DNA of 64,000 nt from Cladosporium sp. IMV 00045 (GCA_001931905.2 MSJI02000566.1:1-64000), one strand, 5' to 3'; shown: positions 33,424 to 45,776, counted from the first letter of the stretch. Made by a program: numbers and translations. Notes: generated by a model not told the origin, from the sequence alone.

Positions 33424-34924
33424 GGTCGAACAGAGGACAAACGATTGTGCTGACCACGCCGGCTACACAACAGCGAACCGGACGTTACTTCTTAAATCGC
33501 ATCGTTCGCCATTGACCAACAACCGACAGCGAGTAATAAGAGACCCACTGTCGCGGTGAACATGCCTCCCAGGGCATACGACAGCGACTGCTCGCAGGCC
33601 TATACCGTTGCTGACCATTGCAAGGATCGCTCATTCGCACCTGGAAAGTCGATGTGGATCAGCGCCGAGGATTGGTGACGATATGCTCCACCGAGCGAAC
33701 GTCTGCACGGCACCGACTCTATCACGCCAAGTTTCTATACCATGCTCGCTACCGGGGACTGAGACAACAAGCACGCGTTCCGGAGTATTAAAAATGGCCG
33801 GTTGCTTTGAAACTCCGTAGATCGACATTCCCAAATATATTTATCCGTAACAGGCGACCTTGAGACGTCGTAGGGCCATCAGAATCGACCGTATCGAATG
33901 TATCTCCTTTTCCAACCCTGGCCTTCAGTAAGCGCCCACGCGTCGTTTCCCGGTCAAGTGCCAAGAGATCATCTCACAGCGAGGCCGAGGGCGTTTGTCT
34001 GTTGAATCCTACCGTTGGTGGACCACAACATCAGCCCTCGAGTCCAAGACACGGACACGACCCTGATTAGAATCGCTGCACGCAGATTCGTCGTAAAGAT
34101 GTTCCGGCGAAGTGGTCTTATATTCTTGGACACGGCAATTGAGGTCTTGTGCGCTGCAGCCAGGCGAAGGCCGCGCATGAGATAGGACGGAGCCGACCAT
34201 GCCCATTGCATCTTGCCAAAATAGCAAAGTATCTGCACGACTTCACACTTCAACAGTAAGCACATTGTGTTCGCCTGGCAAATAACATGAGGGTGTTGGT
34301 ATAGGAAACAAGAAGCTCGCATCCTTTTCGGCCCGCAGTGACAAGATGGGATAAACTTTCGTCGCGCCACCGTGCTCGCTCCGTAGGATCGGTCAAACGG
34401 GCGTACTGAGAACCACCGAGATCCACTACCGAGCCAGCGAGCTTCTTCGTGGAGTCAATCAATGCCTTACATTATTACCTCCTACTGACCTCAGATGGCC
34501 AGTCGTTGCCTTTACAATCAAAGCGTGCACAGCGAGACTTACTTCTGCGGATTCCAGAACGGCAGTGGATGACGAAATAAATCTAGCCGAGCTCGCTGAA
34601 AGTCGTCTCACGTTGTACCAAACGGTCCGACCGATGCTTGGCCACCGAGGAATGGAGTTCCAGACATGCATCCCTAACGCTTACACTACTCATGGTGTTG
34701 GTTGGGAAAGCATCAGATTCACATCAACGTGCTCTAATCGGCAGCACGCTGCCTGAAGACCTCTCAGTCGAAATCCCATGGATCTGGTTTGAACACGCTA
34801 AGGCATGACATTTGGAACTATAGCCGGCATCTTGATGGATCTCCGCATTATTTTCTTGATGGTGCCATGCTACAGTACCCACTACGATCCATACAAGGGC
34901 ATAGGGCACGCAGTCGTTCACAAG
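33424..34924. other. Upstream of catalase, with a tentative minus-strand gene
   Basis: The first 500 nt are the catalase promoter. From about 34671 down to 33969 the minus strand carries open frames that look partly coding: a basic Arg/Ser-rich start (MHVWNSIPRWPSIGRTVWYN) with a strong GTAAGT donor, then KLAGSVVDLGGSQYARLTDP, then SVLSHARPSPG. The first two can be spliced together but the third cannot be joined with good signals. I cannot name a family. It may be a small mitochondrial-type protein or a decayed gene. Confidence 0.25.
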
Positions 34925-36741
34925 TCACAACACATAGCGGAATCCCACATCATCGCCTTCCCTGTCGAGCTTCTCGTTTTCTTTCTTCAGCCAGAACCGC
35001 AGGATCAAGGATGAACATGCGCAGGTGACAAGGGCGACCGTCAAGACAATACATCCCTTCCGGTAGAGCCTGCGTTACACACTTGTCAGCTGCAAGGTCA
35101 GCTTTTCCAGAAAAACGCATGCCTTACGGTGCATCTGAGGAGGGGTAAAGATATGCCGAGCTGATGTTCGTGGCATTTGCGACTGCCGTGCAGATTGCCA
35201 CAGCTACACCGCGCTTCGCTTTTGGTCGCGGGATCGTCGACGAAATCCATGCAAGTATGAGTTGGAAGATCGAGAAAGAGCCCATGGCCTGGAGGAACAT
35301 GGCCTGCACGCAGAGCTTGTCAGTGTTGTAACTTCGACAGCTCAACTGTCTGTGTATACTCACAAAGTACCGAGCTCCGAGATTTTGCGTAGTGGTCGAC
35401 AGTATTTGACCGACTATGGATATGACAGCCCCGGTTACGATGTGATAGCAACGCTCTTGGGTCTTTCCGCTGTGCCATGAGTTGAGTAGCGAAAAAATGC
35501 ATGCCAAGAAGTATGGCGGCGAGGTGAGCAGCAAAGTCTGCACGCGAGGATATCCCAATGTCTGCACGATAGATGGGAAGAAGTCTAGCAAAATGTAAGT
35601 CGTGGGATCCTAAATCCACCAGGTTGCCATCCAGCACTCACACGTGAAACTCATGCTGATGACAGCACACGTCAAGATCAAGACGAGGAGCCAAGTCTTT
35701 GGATCAGTGGCTGCTTGCTTGAGACCTATAAAGACTGATTCCTCGACTTCGTCTTTATCGCCGTCACACTCGCGTGACAAACGATATTGCGCAAGAGCTC
35801 TCTCGGCTTCGTTAAGCCACTTGGTGTTGCTTGGATAGTTCGGCAGCAGGGGATAGGCGAAGAAGCCCAAAACTACGGTCACCGCGCCTTCGACGATGAA
35901 CATCCAGCGCTTGCACAGACGCACAATCAGCCTCGACTCAACCTGCAAAGATCCACAACTTACCCAAGACTGATATCCTCCCAGGCCCTCCATACCGTCC
36001 AGGATGCCAGCGGCAATCAAGCCTCCAAACGCCGAAGCAAGCGTGTAACCCAGATAAAATATTGCGATTCGAAAGGGCAGTTCGGTCTTCGTGTACCAAG
36101 CCGACAGGAAGAAGATTGCTCCCACGAAATAAGGCGCTTCGGTGACACCGCACAGAAACCGCAAAGCGACCAGCCCAGCATAGTTCTGAACGAAGCCAGT
36201 CGCCCCAGAAACCTAACAATGATCAGCACCCATTTCTGTCACCTCCGGTGATTTGGAATGGTACACACCACTCCCCAAATGATGACCACGGTCGGGAGGT
36301 ACAGGTTTGGCCGCAGTAGTGAGAGCATCATGTTCGAAGGTATCATCATGGAAATGTATCCGGCTACTTCCCGGTCAATACCACAATCCTCGAATCTTAC
36401 AGTACAAGCAACTCACCCCATAGAACCATCAACGCCGTCTGATATTGCGTATCAGACATGCCGAGCTCAGCTTCTAACCCACCAAGCCTGGCGTTCGCGA
36501 TAGTGTTTCGGTCCAGAATGTTCACGATGAAGAGGATGACGAGGATCGGGAGGGTGCGGAAATCGATTCGTCGAACGATGGATTTCTCCATCGCCTGTAG
36601 CTCATCCTCGCTGTATTGACGTAGGATCTCGGGTAAGGCTTCGTCGTGCGCTGCGGTCGTCTTGACGTCGTCCCTGTGTTCGAGATGCGTGGTCGTGTCG
36701 GCAAAGGCCTTGATATCTGTGCTTGTCTTCGCTCGTTCCAT
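34925..36741 (-). CDS. MFS anion:cation symporter, DAL5/allantoate permease type
   Basis: Seven exons: 36417-36741, 36269-36363, 35964-36212, 35642-35909, 35364-35584, 35128-35303 and 34925-35069. All phases agree and give 492 residues. The six introns are 53-60 nt. Motifs: RRIDFRTLPILVILFIVNILDRNTIANARLGGLE at the first helix, MMIPSNMMLSLLRP, LVALRFLCGVTEAPYFVG and FLSAWYTKTE, which are diagnostic of the ACS (DAL5, Tna1, vitamin/allantoate) family. Twelve helices are expected in the plasma membrane. It would import an organic anion such as nicotinate, allantoate or a related compound; the substrate is not readable. The gene is intact although it lies among genes with lesions. Confidence 0.9.
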
Positions 36742-37421
36742 GATCGGTTAATCGGAAACGATAGCTTGCGGGCAAAGATTACGGGTTCACAAATTGTGAT
36801 GTCCAAATAAATAGATTGAAGGGACAGACGAGATTGAGCTGATCGCATCACGGACGTGGATTCTTCCCCTCGCGCAAGCAACCTTCTTCGCTTTATATGT
36901 ACAGCTGCTGCAATGATATCGGAAGCAACCCTCCGCTCTTTCTCAAACATTGATGAAGATCCCCCCATTCCAAGAAAGTCACATGTCCGCCGGGAACAAG
37001 GCGACAGGCGACAGACATGATGCTTCATGCATAGGCGCCCATATGCTATCCCCAAACCCCGCGCATTCTCCGCATGCCAAGTTGGCCTCGATAACGGGAC
37101 TGGCAGTGATGAATGCAGGAGTAAAGTCAGACCGTGAGAAGAGAAAGGTAGAAAAAGAAGAAGAAAAAGAAGAAAAAGAAGAAAAAGAAGGAAAGAGAGT
37201 AATGATCTGCTTTTTGCTGTGATGTCTTGAATTTCTTGTACATCTAAGAAAAAAAGGAAAATAACTGTTGCCCGTCTATAGTGGTGTATATGCTGCTCTC
37301 TTATTACCTGTGTATGCTTGTCTTTCCTAAAAAGAAAAAAGTTGAAACCCGGTCTAGCTTTTCTATCGTACGGAAACTTTTTGTCTTGCAAAAATAAAGC
37401 TGACGTCTTAAATATATCTCT
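36742..37421. repeat. Intergenic with a purine-rich tract
   Basis: An almost pure A/G tract (repeats of GAAAAAGAA) covers about 37135-37200 on the plus strand. No gene seen. Confidence 0.55.
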
Positions 37422-38861
37422 TCAATTGATCATCGCCATGTAGCAGAACGCCACGGCGATGAAGGTGTAAACGAGCTGGCTCGACGATCCGGCCGCAGCA
37501 GAAGTGGCGGAAGCGGCAGAGTCGGTGCCAGTGTCCTCGACGGTCTCGTTGACGGGTCCATCCGGTTGTGCAGGGAGAGCGCTGGGTTTAGGAGCGCTCG
37601 CCGGCAGTCAGGCGTCGGGCCTCCAGCCGGTGGGGATGTGCTTGTGGAAGAGGGCGGCGCGGCCCTCCTCGCCCTTGAAGACGTCTTTCGCGTCGTGCGC
37701 CGCGTCTTCGACAACCGTCAGGCGCATGCTGATCTGGTTGTTGGAGACGTCGGACCAGTCAGGCAGCGGATCGAAGCTACCCGGGAAGCCCGTCAGGTCC
37801 TCGTTGGTGCGCGCCAGCGTGTTGACGTACTGCCACCAGATCAGGTTGCGGTCGCGGCGCTTGGTGCCGCCCTGCATGCGTGCGGCGCAGAGCGTGTCGC
37901 CTGCGGCGGCGGTGTCGTCGTACCCGACGATAGACACGACGTCGCGCGAGATGTACTGCTGGAAGTACTCCTTGGCCGTCTTCAGGCCGTCGGCGGTGCC
38001 GGTGAACTCGTCGAAGCCGTACCTCCAGGTGTTGTAGTATTCACAGTCGTCGCGCTTGGGCAGGTCCTCGCCACCCTCGACGTGTTGTGGACGGTTTCTG
38101 GTGAAGTACGCGGCGGTCGAAGCGTCGCCGTGGATGTACCTGATGTGCACGTGGTCCTTGATGGGTTTGCGGGCAACCATGGCGTAGCGAACGTTGAGCT
38201 GCGCGCCACCTCCGTGTCCGAGTACAGTGATGTTGGCCATGTTGGGGTACTTGTCAAGGTCCTGGAACTCCTCGACGAGAGCATCCAGAGCATCGAATGA
38301 GGTCAGGGTGGTATCGCTCGGGTGAATGGCCGAAGCACCGGCTTGCCAGGCGTTGACATCGTCCCAAGCCATCATCGTATCGCTGTACTGGCCGGAGTTG
38401 AGCTTCTTCGAGAAGAATTGCGGGGCGACGATAACGGCCTCGTCGTCCGCACCAGGGTAGTTGTCGTCCCTGGCGTTTTGAAGGATGTCATTCATGGTGT
38501 CGAAGTACTTTTCGCCATCGCGGAGCTTTCCGTGGAGCACAATGTACGCGTGCTTGGCCTCGTCTTTGTTGTCCTTGCTGCTCCAGAAAGTAGCGATGTC
38601 CACACCATCGCCGACGGGGTAAGGGACGAAATCCGCGCCATCAGGTGCCTCGATATCATCGTGCCTCTCGCCCTCGTCGTTCTCGTCGTCGATTGACGTG
38701 CGAACATCGCCATCACTGCCGTAAGTGGAACGAGGAGAGAGAACGTCTGACCGTCTGTCAATCTGAGGAGTCGTTGCTGTTGGTGCAGCAAGAGCCGGTA
38801 TGGCAGAAAGGATGCCCAAAAGGGCAAAGGTGCCTGTCGAGGCTGTGGCGTGTAATCTCAT
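37422..38861 (-). CDS. Secreted alpha/beta-hydrolase-like protein, with in-frame TGA before a GPI-like tail
   Basis: From ATG 38861 the frame runs 417 residues to TGA at 37608-37610. It begins with a signal peptide (MRLHATASTGTFALLGILSAIPALA) and a likely KEX-type region (DRRSD). The core has AYIVLHGKLRDGEKYF, EAVIVAPQFFSKK and ITVLGHGGGAQLNVRYAM, where GHGGGAQ occupies the nucleophile-elbow place of alpha/beta hydrolases but has Gly instead of Ser, so activity is doubtful. Beyond TGA-CTG the same frame stays open for 61 codons to TGA at 37422-37424. That extension is Pro-rich, then Ser/Ala-rich (SAASATSAAAGSSS), then hydrophobic (LVYTFIAVAFCYMAMIN), exactly the build of a GPI-anchor signal. 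No GT donor lies close before the TGA, and none upstream gives a good in-phase splice. So either the TGA is a mutation or error, or it is read through. Confidence 0.78.
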
Positions 38862-39860
38862 GTTGAGGTTACACTTAGGGCAAAAAGAATGACTGGTGGA
38901 AAGAGAGAAAGTTTGCGTTCGTGTATATGGGATAAAAGATAGGACAGAGGGTAAGAGGGTGATGTCTACCAGAGACAACAACAATGGAATAATAACAAGG
39001 ATCTCAACAGTGAGCGACAATCAGCTGAGAGAAGGAATTACAGCGGACGCGTATCGTAGAAACGTTCATCATTAGGGTTGAGTTCCGGAGCCCAAACCTT
39101 ATATGTAATGATCATGCAGCCATGAACACAAAAGGGCAACAATTGCCAGCAGATCAGGCACAATCTAACAGCAGTGCGGTGGCTGAGCCATACAGAGAGG
39201 TAGATGAAACATGGGCGAGTCGGCGCAATTCGACCACTGACGGACAGACTGAGCGCACGGCTCCTCCACCCCAGACCGGTTGGGCCATTTGTGGTAGGTC
39301 AGTGACATGCTGAATGATTCTCCCCCGGCGCTAGGATCGCCATGCAAAGAAACTCAAAATGGTGATTCAACGCACATGCCGAGCGTATGCAATCATTTGG
39401 CTGCCGCGTCCTACCGCTCACGTGGGAAATGAGACAACAACGAAGCCGCTGGCGTAATTCTGCACCGTGAGCCAGAAACGTTGTTGATATATGCCAGAGT
39501 AGGAAGTGGACTTATCGAGGGGCTCATCACATCCCAAGAAAATCTCAGCTGAAGTGGAATTGATCGCCCCCAATCAAGCCTGCAGTCCCCTGGGGAGTTC
39601 GAAGTAGAGTGGACATGGCGCTCGGTTAATCGACGGGGAGGAATGGCTCGGCACTCGGGTACATGCGCATCAAACATCTACAGTAGGTGGATGGGCCAGA
39701 CCACATTTACAGGGATATCTGATCAACATGCTCAACAGAAGCGTTTTCCATCTGTAGAAGGTTGTTTCACTATGTCATTCCGAGAATTGCGGTCTGAAGA
39801 TTTCGTACTTGACTTCATATGCTATCGCAGATCCCAGCACCGCCAGAATCGCCTCCCCAC
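38862..39860. other. Intergenic, no gene seen
   Basis: 1 kb between the hydrolase-like gene start and the end of the oxalate decarboxylase gene. Only chance-like frames. Confidence 0.45.
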
Positions 39861-41433
39861 TCACAAAGCCTCTTCGGTGAAGTTCGTCTTCGACAAATCC
39901 GGGTCACCGGGAAGAATGTAGGGCTTGACATGCGGCAGACGGTCGAGAGTCTGCTCGCTCAAACCGAGATGGTCCTTGACGACCTGCTTGGGCGTGAGAC
40001 CCAGCCACTGTGCGACGGAGATGTCGTTGTAAACGGGAGCTTGGAGGACCTCTGTTTGTCGGTCAGTCAAAGGGACATGCTCATGTGGATTTAATAGAAA
40101 ATGGAGGGATGATCAGAGACTTACCAAGATAGACAAGATCTTCGTCGCCGGTGTTCTCGATGTAGTGAGCATTCGGTACAGGCACGTAGCCGACATCTCC
40201 GGCCTGGAAATCGAAGGTACGGCTGGCTTCGGGAGCCTGGTATACGGTCAAGCGACCCTGGCCTGAAATGATGTAGTCCCACTCGTCGCTGGTGGTATGC
40301 CAGTGCAGTTCGCGCATGGCTCCAGGCTTGACAGTGAATAGAGCAGCAGCGAAGTTCTCCGCGACGGGGAAAGTCTGCGGATCCAAGATCTTGACGCTAC
40401 CGCCGGGGACCTCATACGCTTGCTGTTGGGAGAGGTGGTAGCTGTACGTGCCACTCTGGGGGATGATGCCAGCAGGCCCGGTGATGTTGGACTCTGCCGT
40501 GTTGTTGGGATACGGTGTCCCCTCAAAGATGTACAATTCGCCCTCGGGAATCTTGTCGAAAGCAGAGGTGTCGGTGCGGAAGTTCTTGGCCAGGACGGAT
40601 TTGGGGTTGCGCTCGAAGAGCTCGGAGACGAGGAAGGTCTCGTCCTCGCTGAAGGAGCCGTCGTCGAAGACGAGCAGGAACTCGCAGCCTTGCTCCGAGG
40701 CCTGGATGGAGTGAGGGACGCCGGCGGGGAAGAACCATACGTCGCCTGCTTGGAGGTCATCGACGAAGGTCTCACCGGCCTCGTTCACGGCGTTGAGACG
40801 AACGGTGCCGTTCAGGATCAAGCTCCACTCGTTGGCCTTGTGCCAGTGCAGCTCCCTGTATGCGTTCGGACCCAAAGCCATGTCGACGCCGGCCATGCCC
40901 TTGGCAATGGGCAGATTGTCGACATTTTGCTGACGAGCGAATCCGGCAGAACCGATGCCGTGGCGGTTGTGAGAAAGACCCAGTGGCCATTTGGCGTTTG
41001 GAATGTCCCCAGAATCCGAATCAGGCGGGATGTAAAGAGACGGATTCTGCTTCTCAAGGAGCTTGTCACGAGGGCCTGGGTCTGTGGGTCCATCCCTGTT
41101 GCCAGCAATGGGTTGCGGATCGTCGACGTTGGAGATGTCGATGTAAAGGCCAAGATCTGGATCTGCCTTCTGGTTCTTTCCATATTTGATGTTGCTGGGA
41201 GCTTCTTCGGTGACGGTGTCGTCGGAAGAGGCATACGACGAATCATAGCCGATGAGTGACTTGGAGCCACGAAGCGAGCCAGACGCACCTGGAGGGCCGA
41301 CCGCAACATCGGTAGGTGTCACGACGGGGTCGACGGTGGCTTCTGAGCTGTCATCGCTTCTCTTCACCCCGGCTGGGGCTGCGATAGCGACTGAGCCCAA
41401 AAGAGCTGTTGCGGTTAATGCTTGGTACCACAT
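39861..41433 (-). CDS. Oxalate decarboxylase, bicupin, secreted
   Basis: Two exons, 40125-41433 and 39861-40051, with a 73-nt intron, give 499 residues. It splits oxalate to formate and CO2 with Mn, outside the cell. Signal peptide MWYQALTATALLGSVAIAAP. The two cupin domains each carry a complete metal site: His196, His198, Glu202 and His241 (ELHWHKANEW) in the first, His377, His379, Glu384 and His423 (ELHWHTTSDEW) in the second. The lid region of the first domain reads DDGSFSEDETF, as in fungal oxalate decarboxylases. A long acidic pro-region of about 80 residues follows the signal. The start 41433 is used because it gives the signal peptide; the upstream ATG (41733) only adds unrelated sequence. 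The gene is intact. Confidence 0.93.
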
Positions 41434-43563
41434 GTTGGAAAGTGAGGATGATCGAAAGGGCGGTGGTTGTACTGAAACAAAAGAATCGAGCAACACCAAC
41501 AACATCAACGCATACTTATACCTCCTCGCATCGGTGCTCGGCCATTCTTTCACAACGCTTAGCACCGAGACCTGGATGCCAGCCGCGTGTACCGCTCGCT
41601 CGCTCGCACCCGTCAACACCGGAAATGATGCCTCGCAGGCGTCCGCGGAGAGTTCAAGGCCTATGGCGAGCAGTGATAGAAGCGCGCGAGCGGGTGTCCG
41701 GCAACCACAGTCTACGACGACACAGATCGACATCTATCACCAGTGGCGTAGTCCAAGCCTGCGAGTCGTATAGGACCACTTTCGGATGACCAACGGATGC
41801 AGCTGCTGTCGCTATTGGCCTTGAGGGATGCTAGTGATGTCTGGAAATGACCTCAACGACATGCGAGAAGACAAGGCCCCCACTGAGTAGCGTAGGGGGG
41901 CATGGCGTAGAGCATGTGCATGGCGTAGAGCATGTCGCCTCGTAGGGCGACGAGTCCAGGCAGGATGAAGGAACAATCGCGCCATCAAGACCCACTTGGG
42001 AGGAGTAAGGACCGAAGCCAAGCATGTCAAGCCTTCGCGACAAGAGTTACTATTGGGGTAGGACCTATGGAGACGTGGAGATCGCGAGACGAGGTCGTAG
42101 ATTGACAGATATGCTGACGCATTTGCCGGACGCGCCGTGCGGACCGCAATTGCCAGCTTTGAAGTGCCGGTGCTGAAGTCGTGAAGTTATGCTTTTGTCT
42201 GCGTGAAGTGTAGCCAGGCTGAGTCTCCGCAGTCTCTGCCTTGTTCAACGGTTGGGTTTGATATGATCGCATAGGGCTGATGTGCTATTTGTGATTCAAG
42301 TCGTTTCCGCGGACTGACGTTCCTCCAGGAGTGTGAGGTAAGGACAAGAGAACGAACCATGGCGAAGTTCAGAGCTAGAGCTTCGAAAAGGCTGGGGATT
42401 TTGGGCGCGATAACGTCATCGTCCAGCGACTTGAACAGCGAACATGGAGATTTCGGGACGAAAATGGGTGATACATTAACTAACACCACTCGTCTTGGAA
42501 ACCAGACTTTCTCTAGAAACAATCTGAGAATCACAGGGAGATCTCCTGGTGCCCAGCAATTGGGAAAGTTGAAGGACACCACAGACACCTGACCGTGAAC
42601 AACCGGTGGTTGATCGTTTTGGCGGAGTGGGATGGCATCGCTGTCCGCGAACGTATTGCGAGAGTTCAGCAGTGCAACAAGAGTTTCGTTAGAGAAGAAC
42701 AAAATTCTGCTTCTTCGTGAAAACGTATCTTGGGGAGCTGGTTCTACTGTCTGTGTCATCTTCCTTTTGGTCACGGCGTGCAAAATGCTGCGTTGAGAAC
42801 TGGTGAAGCTCTTTCACCAACAAAATCATGGTTCCTTTGCAAGAGAACCAGTACATTACCTGCAAAAACCCTTCAAACCACCGAAAACATCATCACCGAT
42901 CTACACATCAAGTCTCAGCATATGCAAGCCTCATCACACCTTTCTTTCACATACGATCATGTTCTTCTTCACCCATGCACCCAAATTGCATATCCAACCC
43001 TAACCCTCCCAACCCCAACCCACTTTCCCAGTAACACCACAACTGCACCATCGCACCAAGTCTGAAGACCACAACAAACAGCTACCGCGATCATCGGATA
43101 AATCAGACGAAGACACTGCAGCAAAGGAATGGGCGAAAATTCAAATTCCGTAGAAGAAATGTCCCGATGGTCATTCTTCACTAAATAGACAAGACATTGT
43201 GATAAACAGGCAGAACAGCCGGACCCTCGAACCAACGTCGGCCCTTGTTGGAACACAAAGTCCAGGGAAGAAGAACTGCTCATGGAGGAACCATAGACCT
43301 TGCTTGCTTGTTCCTTAAGGGACTACTGGCTCGATACATGGTTTATTCAGCTGTGGTATTTGCGATCTGATTTGTCTATTTGCCTTGCAACAAGAATGGA
43401 GACTTCTCACCTTGTCCGGGCGAGGAGGGTCGTGGGATCATAAAATGCATGATGATGATGACGATGGGGACACAGCGGCCCGTTGCGTTTCTCTTATGCT
43501 TTTCGCCTTTGTTACATTTCACATACAAATACACATACAAAACCAAGAAAAACAAACGACTTT
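41434..43563. other. 2.1 kb intergenic with a short tandem duplication
   Basis: The oxalate decarboxylase promoter lies at the left. A perfect 18-bp unit, GCATGGCGTAGAGCATGT, occurs twice in tandem at 41900-41935. A 198-codon minus-strand frame (42187-42783) has no domain. A short CCCTAACCCTCCC-like run near 43000 is too short to be a telomere remnant. Confidence 0.45.
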
Positions 43564-44611
43564 CTAACTCCTCTCATAACTCCTCAACTCCGGCATGAAC
43601 CCCATGCCCTTCCCCGCCTGCTCATCCCCCCTCGCCTCTTCCACGCCCTCCTTCCCCTCCGCGCTACGACTCTTGACATGCGCCCTCAACCTCTGCAGAA
43701 TCTCACTCCCCTCCCACCTCTTCGGCACAGGCCTATACGCCGGCTTGAACCGCCCAGCAGTCTGCGCCCACTCGCCGCTGTACGCCTTGTCCTGGCGAAA
43801 AACCTCGTCGAGGCTCTTCCCGCCGTCGGGCTGGGCGTCGCCGTGCGGCGCGGACGCACCAGCTGGTGCAGAGCCTTGTGCTTCGGGGGAAGCCAAGTCG
43901 GGGCCGGCGCCTTCGGCATAGGCGGCCGAGGTGGGCGTGGGCTCCTGCGTCGCCCAGTAGTAGATGTCCCAGTCGTTCTCGTCGAGGAAGGAGTCGTAGG
44001 CCTGCAGTTGCGCGGGGGTCATGGAGCCGAGGTGCGCGTCGGCGAAGGTGGAGAGGAGGAGGTCGCTTTCTAGCGTGCCTCTTTTTCGGCTTTGGTCTGT
44101 TGCAAAAGAAAAAACGATCAGTCAGCGCTCAGGGCTTGGAGGTCTGGTTAAAGCAAAACGTACAAACAAGACGAGCGCGCATCGTGGCCGCGTCCTCGCC
44201 CGTGCGACGGATGGGCTCGACCTTGAAGGAGCCGCCTTGGATTTCACCTACATCGAGGTCGGCATTGACGCCACTCTCAGGCGCAGGCTTCTGGCTGCCG
44301 CCCGTCATGCGCTCCGTGTTCTCGGGGACGGAGTCCTTGGGGACGAAGTCCGGGTCGACGCTGGTGAGCATCTCGGGCGGGGGGTTGTCCTTGCCCAGGC
44401 TGGGCATGTCGTTGGCGATGGTGGAGTTGGTGTTGGTCAGGTGCGGGTTGAGGGGCTTCTGGGTCTGGGTTTTGCGGTAGGCTTCGGCCGTGTCGTTGGC
44501 GCGGTGGTTGGTGTCGTTGCCGTTGAAGCGGGCGGTGGAGGTGGTGAAGGGGCGGGCGAGGCTGCGGGTGGCCAGGCGGGTGGAGCGGAGGGCGAGGCGT
44601 GGGACGGACAT
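43564..44611 (-). CDS. sdh5: Succinate dehydrogenase assembly factor 2 (Sdh5/SDHAF2), mitochondrial
   Basis: Two exons, 44164-44611 and 43564-44096, with a 67-nt intron, give 326 residues. It helps attach FAD to the Sdh1 flavoprotein of complex II in the mitochondrial matrix. An Arg/Ser/Thr-rich presequence ([20 protein letters not shown]) is present. The core motif [28 protein letters not shown], which spans the splice junction, and [17 protein letters not shown] are diagnostic. Family members are often about 160-170 residues in animals and yeast; here a linker of about 100 residues before the core and a long Ala/Gly/Asp-rich insert with a basic end after it make the protein much longer, as in other filamentous fungi. 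Confidence 0.93.
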
Positions 44612-45776
44612 GGTTGCTGTTTGAGTGGTGTTGGTGTGGGAGATGCTCAATGGCAGAGTGGATGTGTGGTGAAGGAAAGACAATGATGGTGCGGTAGTGC
44701 GGTCCAGCGGACTTTCGCCTGAGCTTTCCAAGAGAGGGTCATCAATCTCTACGACGTCATACATGTGAGCGTCCTGCAGGCGTCAGATGGTATCCACAAA
44801 ACAGGTCCAATGTGGCCGTTCGCACGCATGTCTAAGTATATGTAATCGTAATCGGCTACACGAACAATCTGCCGATAACGTGATGATTTGAGAGGCTTTT
44901 AGTTGAAATCTCAGAAATGCACAAGAGAACATCTCACAAACACGATAAGTTCACAAGACCAAGTCCCTCTCAACAAGTCAAAAGTAATAACGATTACATT
45001 TTCCTAAAACCCCGAATCTCGATCTTCCAATTCTGGGAGGAGAGAAAACAAGACCAAGGAATCAGAAAGAAGAAGAAGGAATCAAGAGGTTAATCAAGAA
45101 GGGAAAGAAAGGAAAAGTAAGAGACAGTGGAGAGAAAAAAAGATAAAGATAGGAAACTCATAAAAGGAAAACAAAAAAATGAACGCCCATTGGAACCCCA
45201 AGTCCAATATTCCCATTCCGATCATAAGATTTGAAGCAGACAAGACGGCGCGGAAGGGATCGAATCCCATTCTGCAAGACCGCTCTGCTTGTGAGAGTTT
45301 GTGACAAAGCAAAAAATAATGAGAAAAAGAAGAAGACACTCTTTTTCTGCCAGAGGTCTGATCTGGTGAACCTCTCCCCTTCCCTTTTCGAAAACTCGCG
45401 GACTCAGACACTGGATATTTACACAGGCTTTTTCTTCGCGGTCCCACTTTGGGTTCTGTATTGTCTTGTGGACTTTTTTTTTTTGTTTGGTTTCTGGTTT
45501 TGCCTGCCACTGTTCCTCTGAGCTGAATGTGCTCTGCTCCCTCACAACCAGGTGTTCGACTGCTTCACTGGAGATCGGCGGTCCCAGTACATAGACAAAA
45601 CGCGATCGAGTTCATCATTACCACCGCTGCCGTTCTCCGCACGAACTCCAGGATGGAGGGCTGGAGGATGACCCAGCTTCAAACTCGCGGGAACATCTCC
45701 AGAGGGAGGCAGTGCTGCAGGCGTTCGAGTGGCGAAGACCTGCGGCGCAAACATCTCTGGAATAGCCGGAAGACCT
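44612..45776. other. Intergenic between sdh5 and the TRP-like gene
   Basis: 1.2 kb, A/G-rich around 45000-45180. No gene seen. Confidence 0.45.

Noticed and set aside
42187..42783. 198-codon minus-strand open frame in the 41-43 kb gap
   Set aside because: No domain, no signal or helix pattern, and a comparable frame exists on the other strand.
42995..43030. CCCTAACCCTCCC-like run as an interstitial telomere
   Set aside because: Only one true CCCTAA unit with imperfect neighbours, so chance is enough.
45245..45270. GGGATCGAATCCC as a tRNA T-arm
   Set aside because: No acceptor or anticodon stems could be formed around it.
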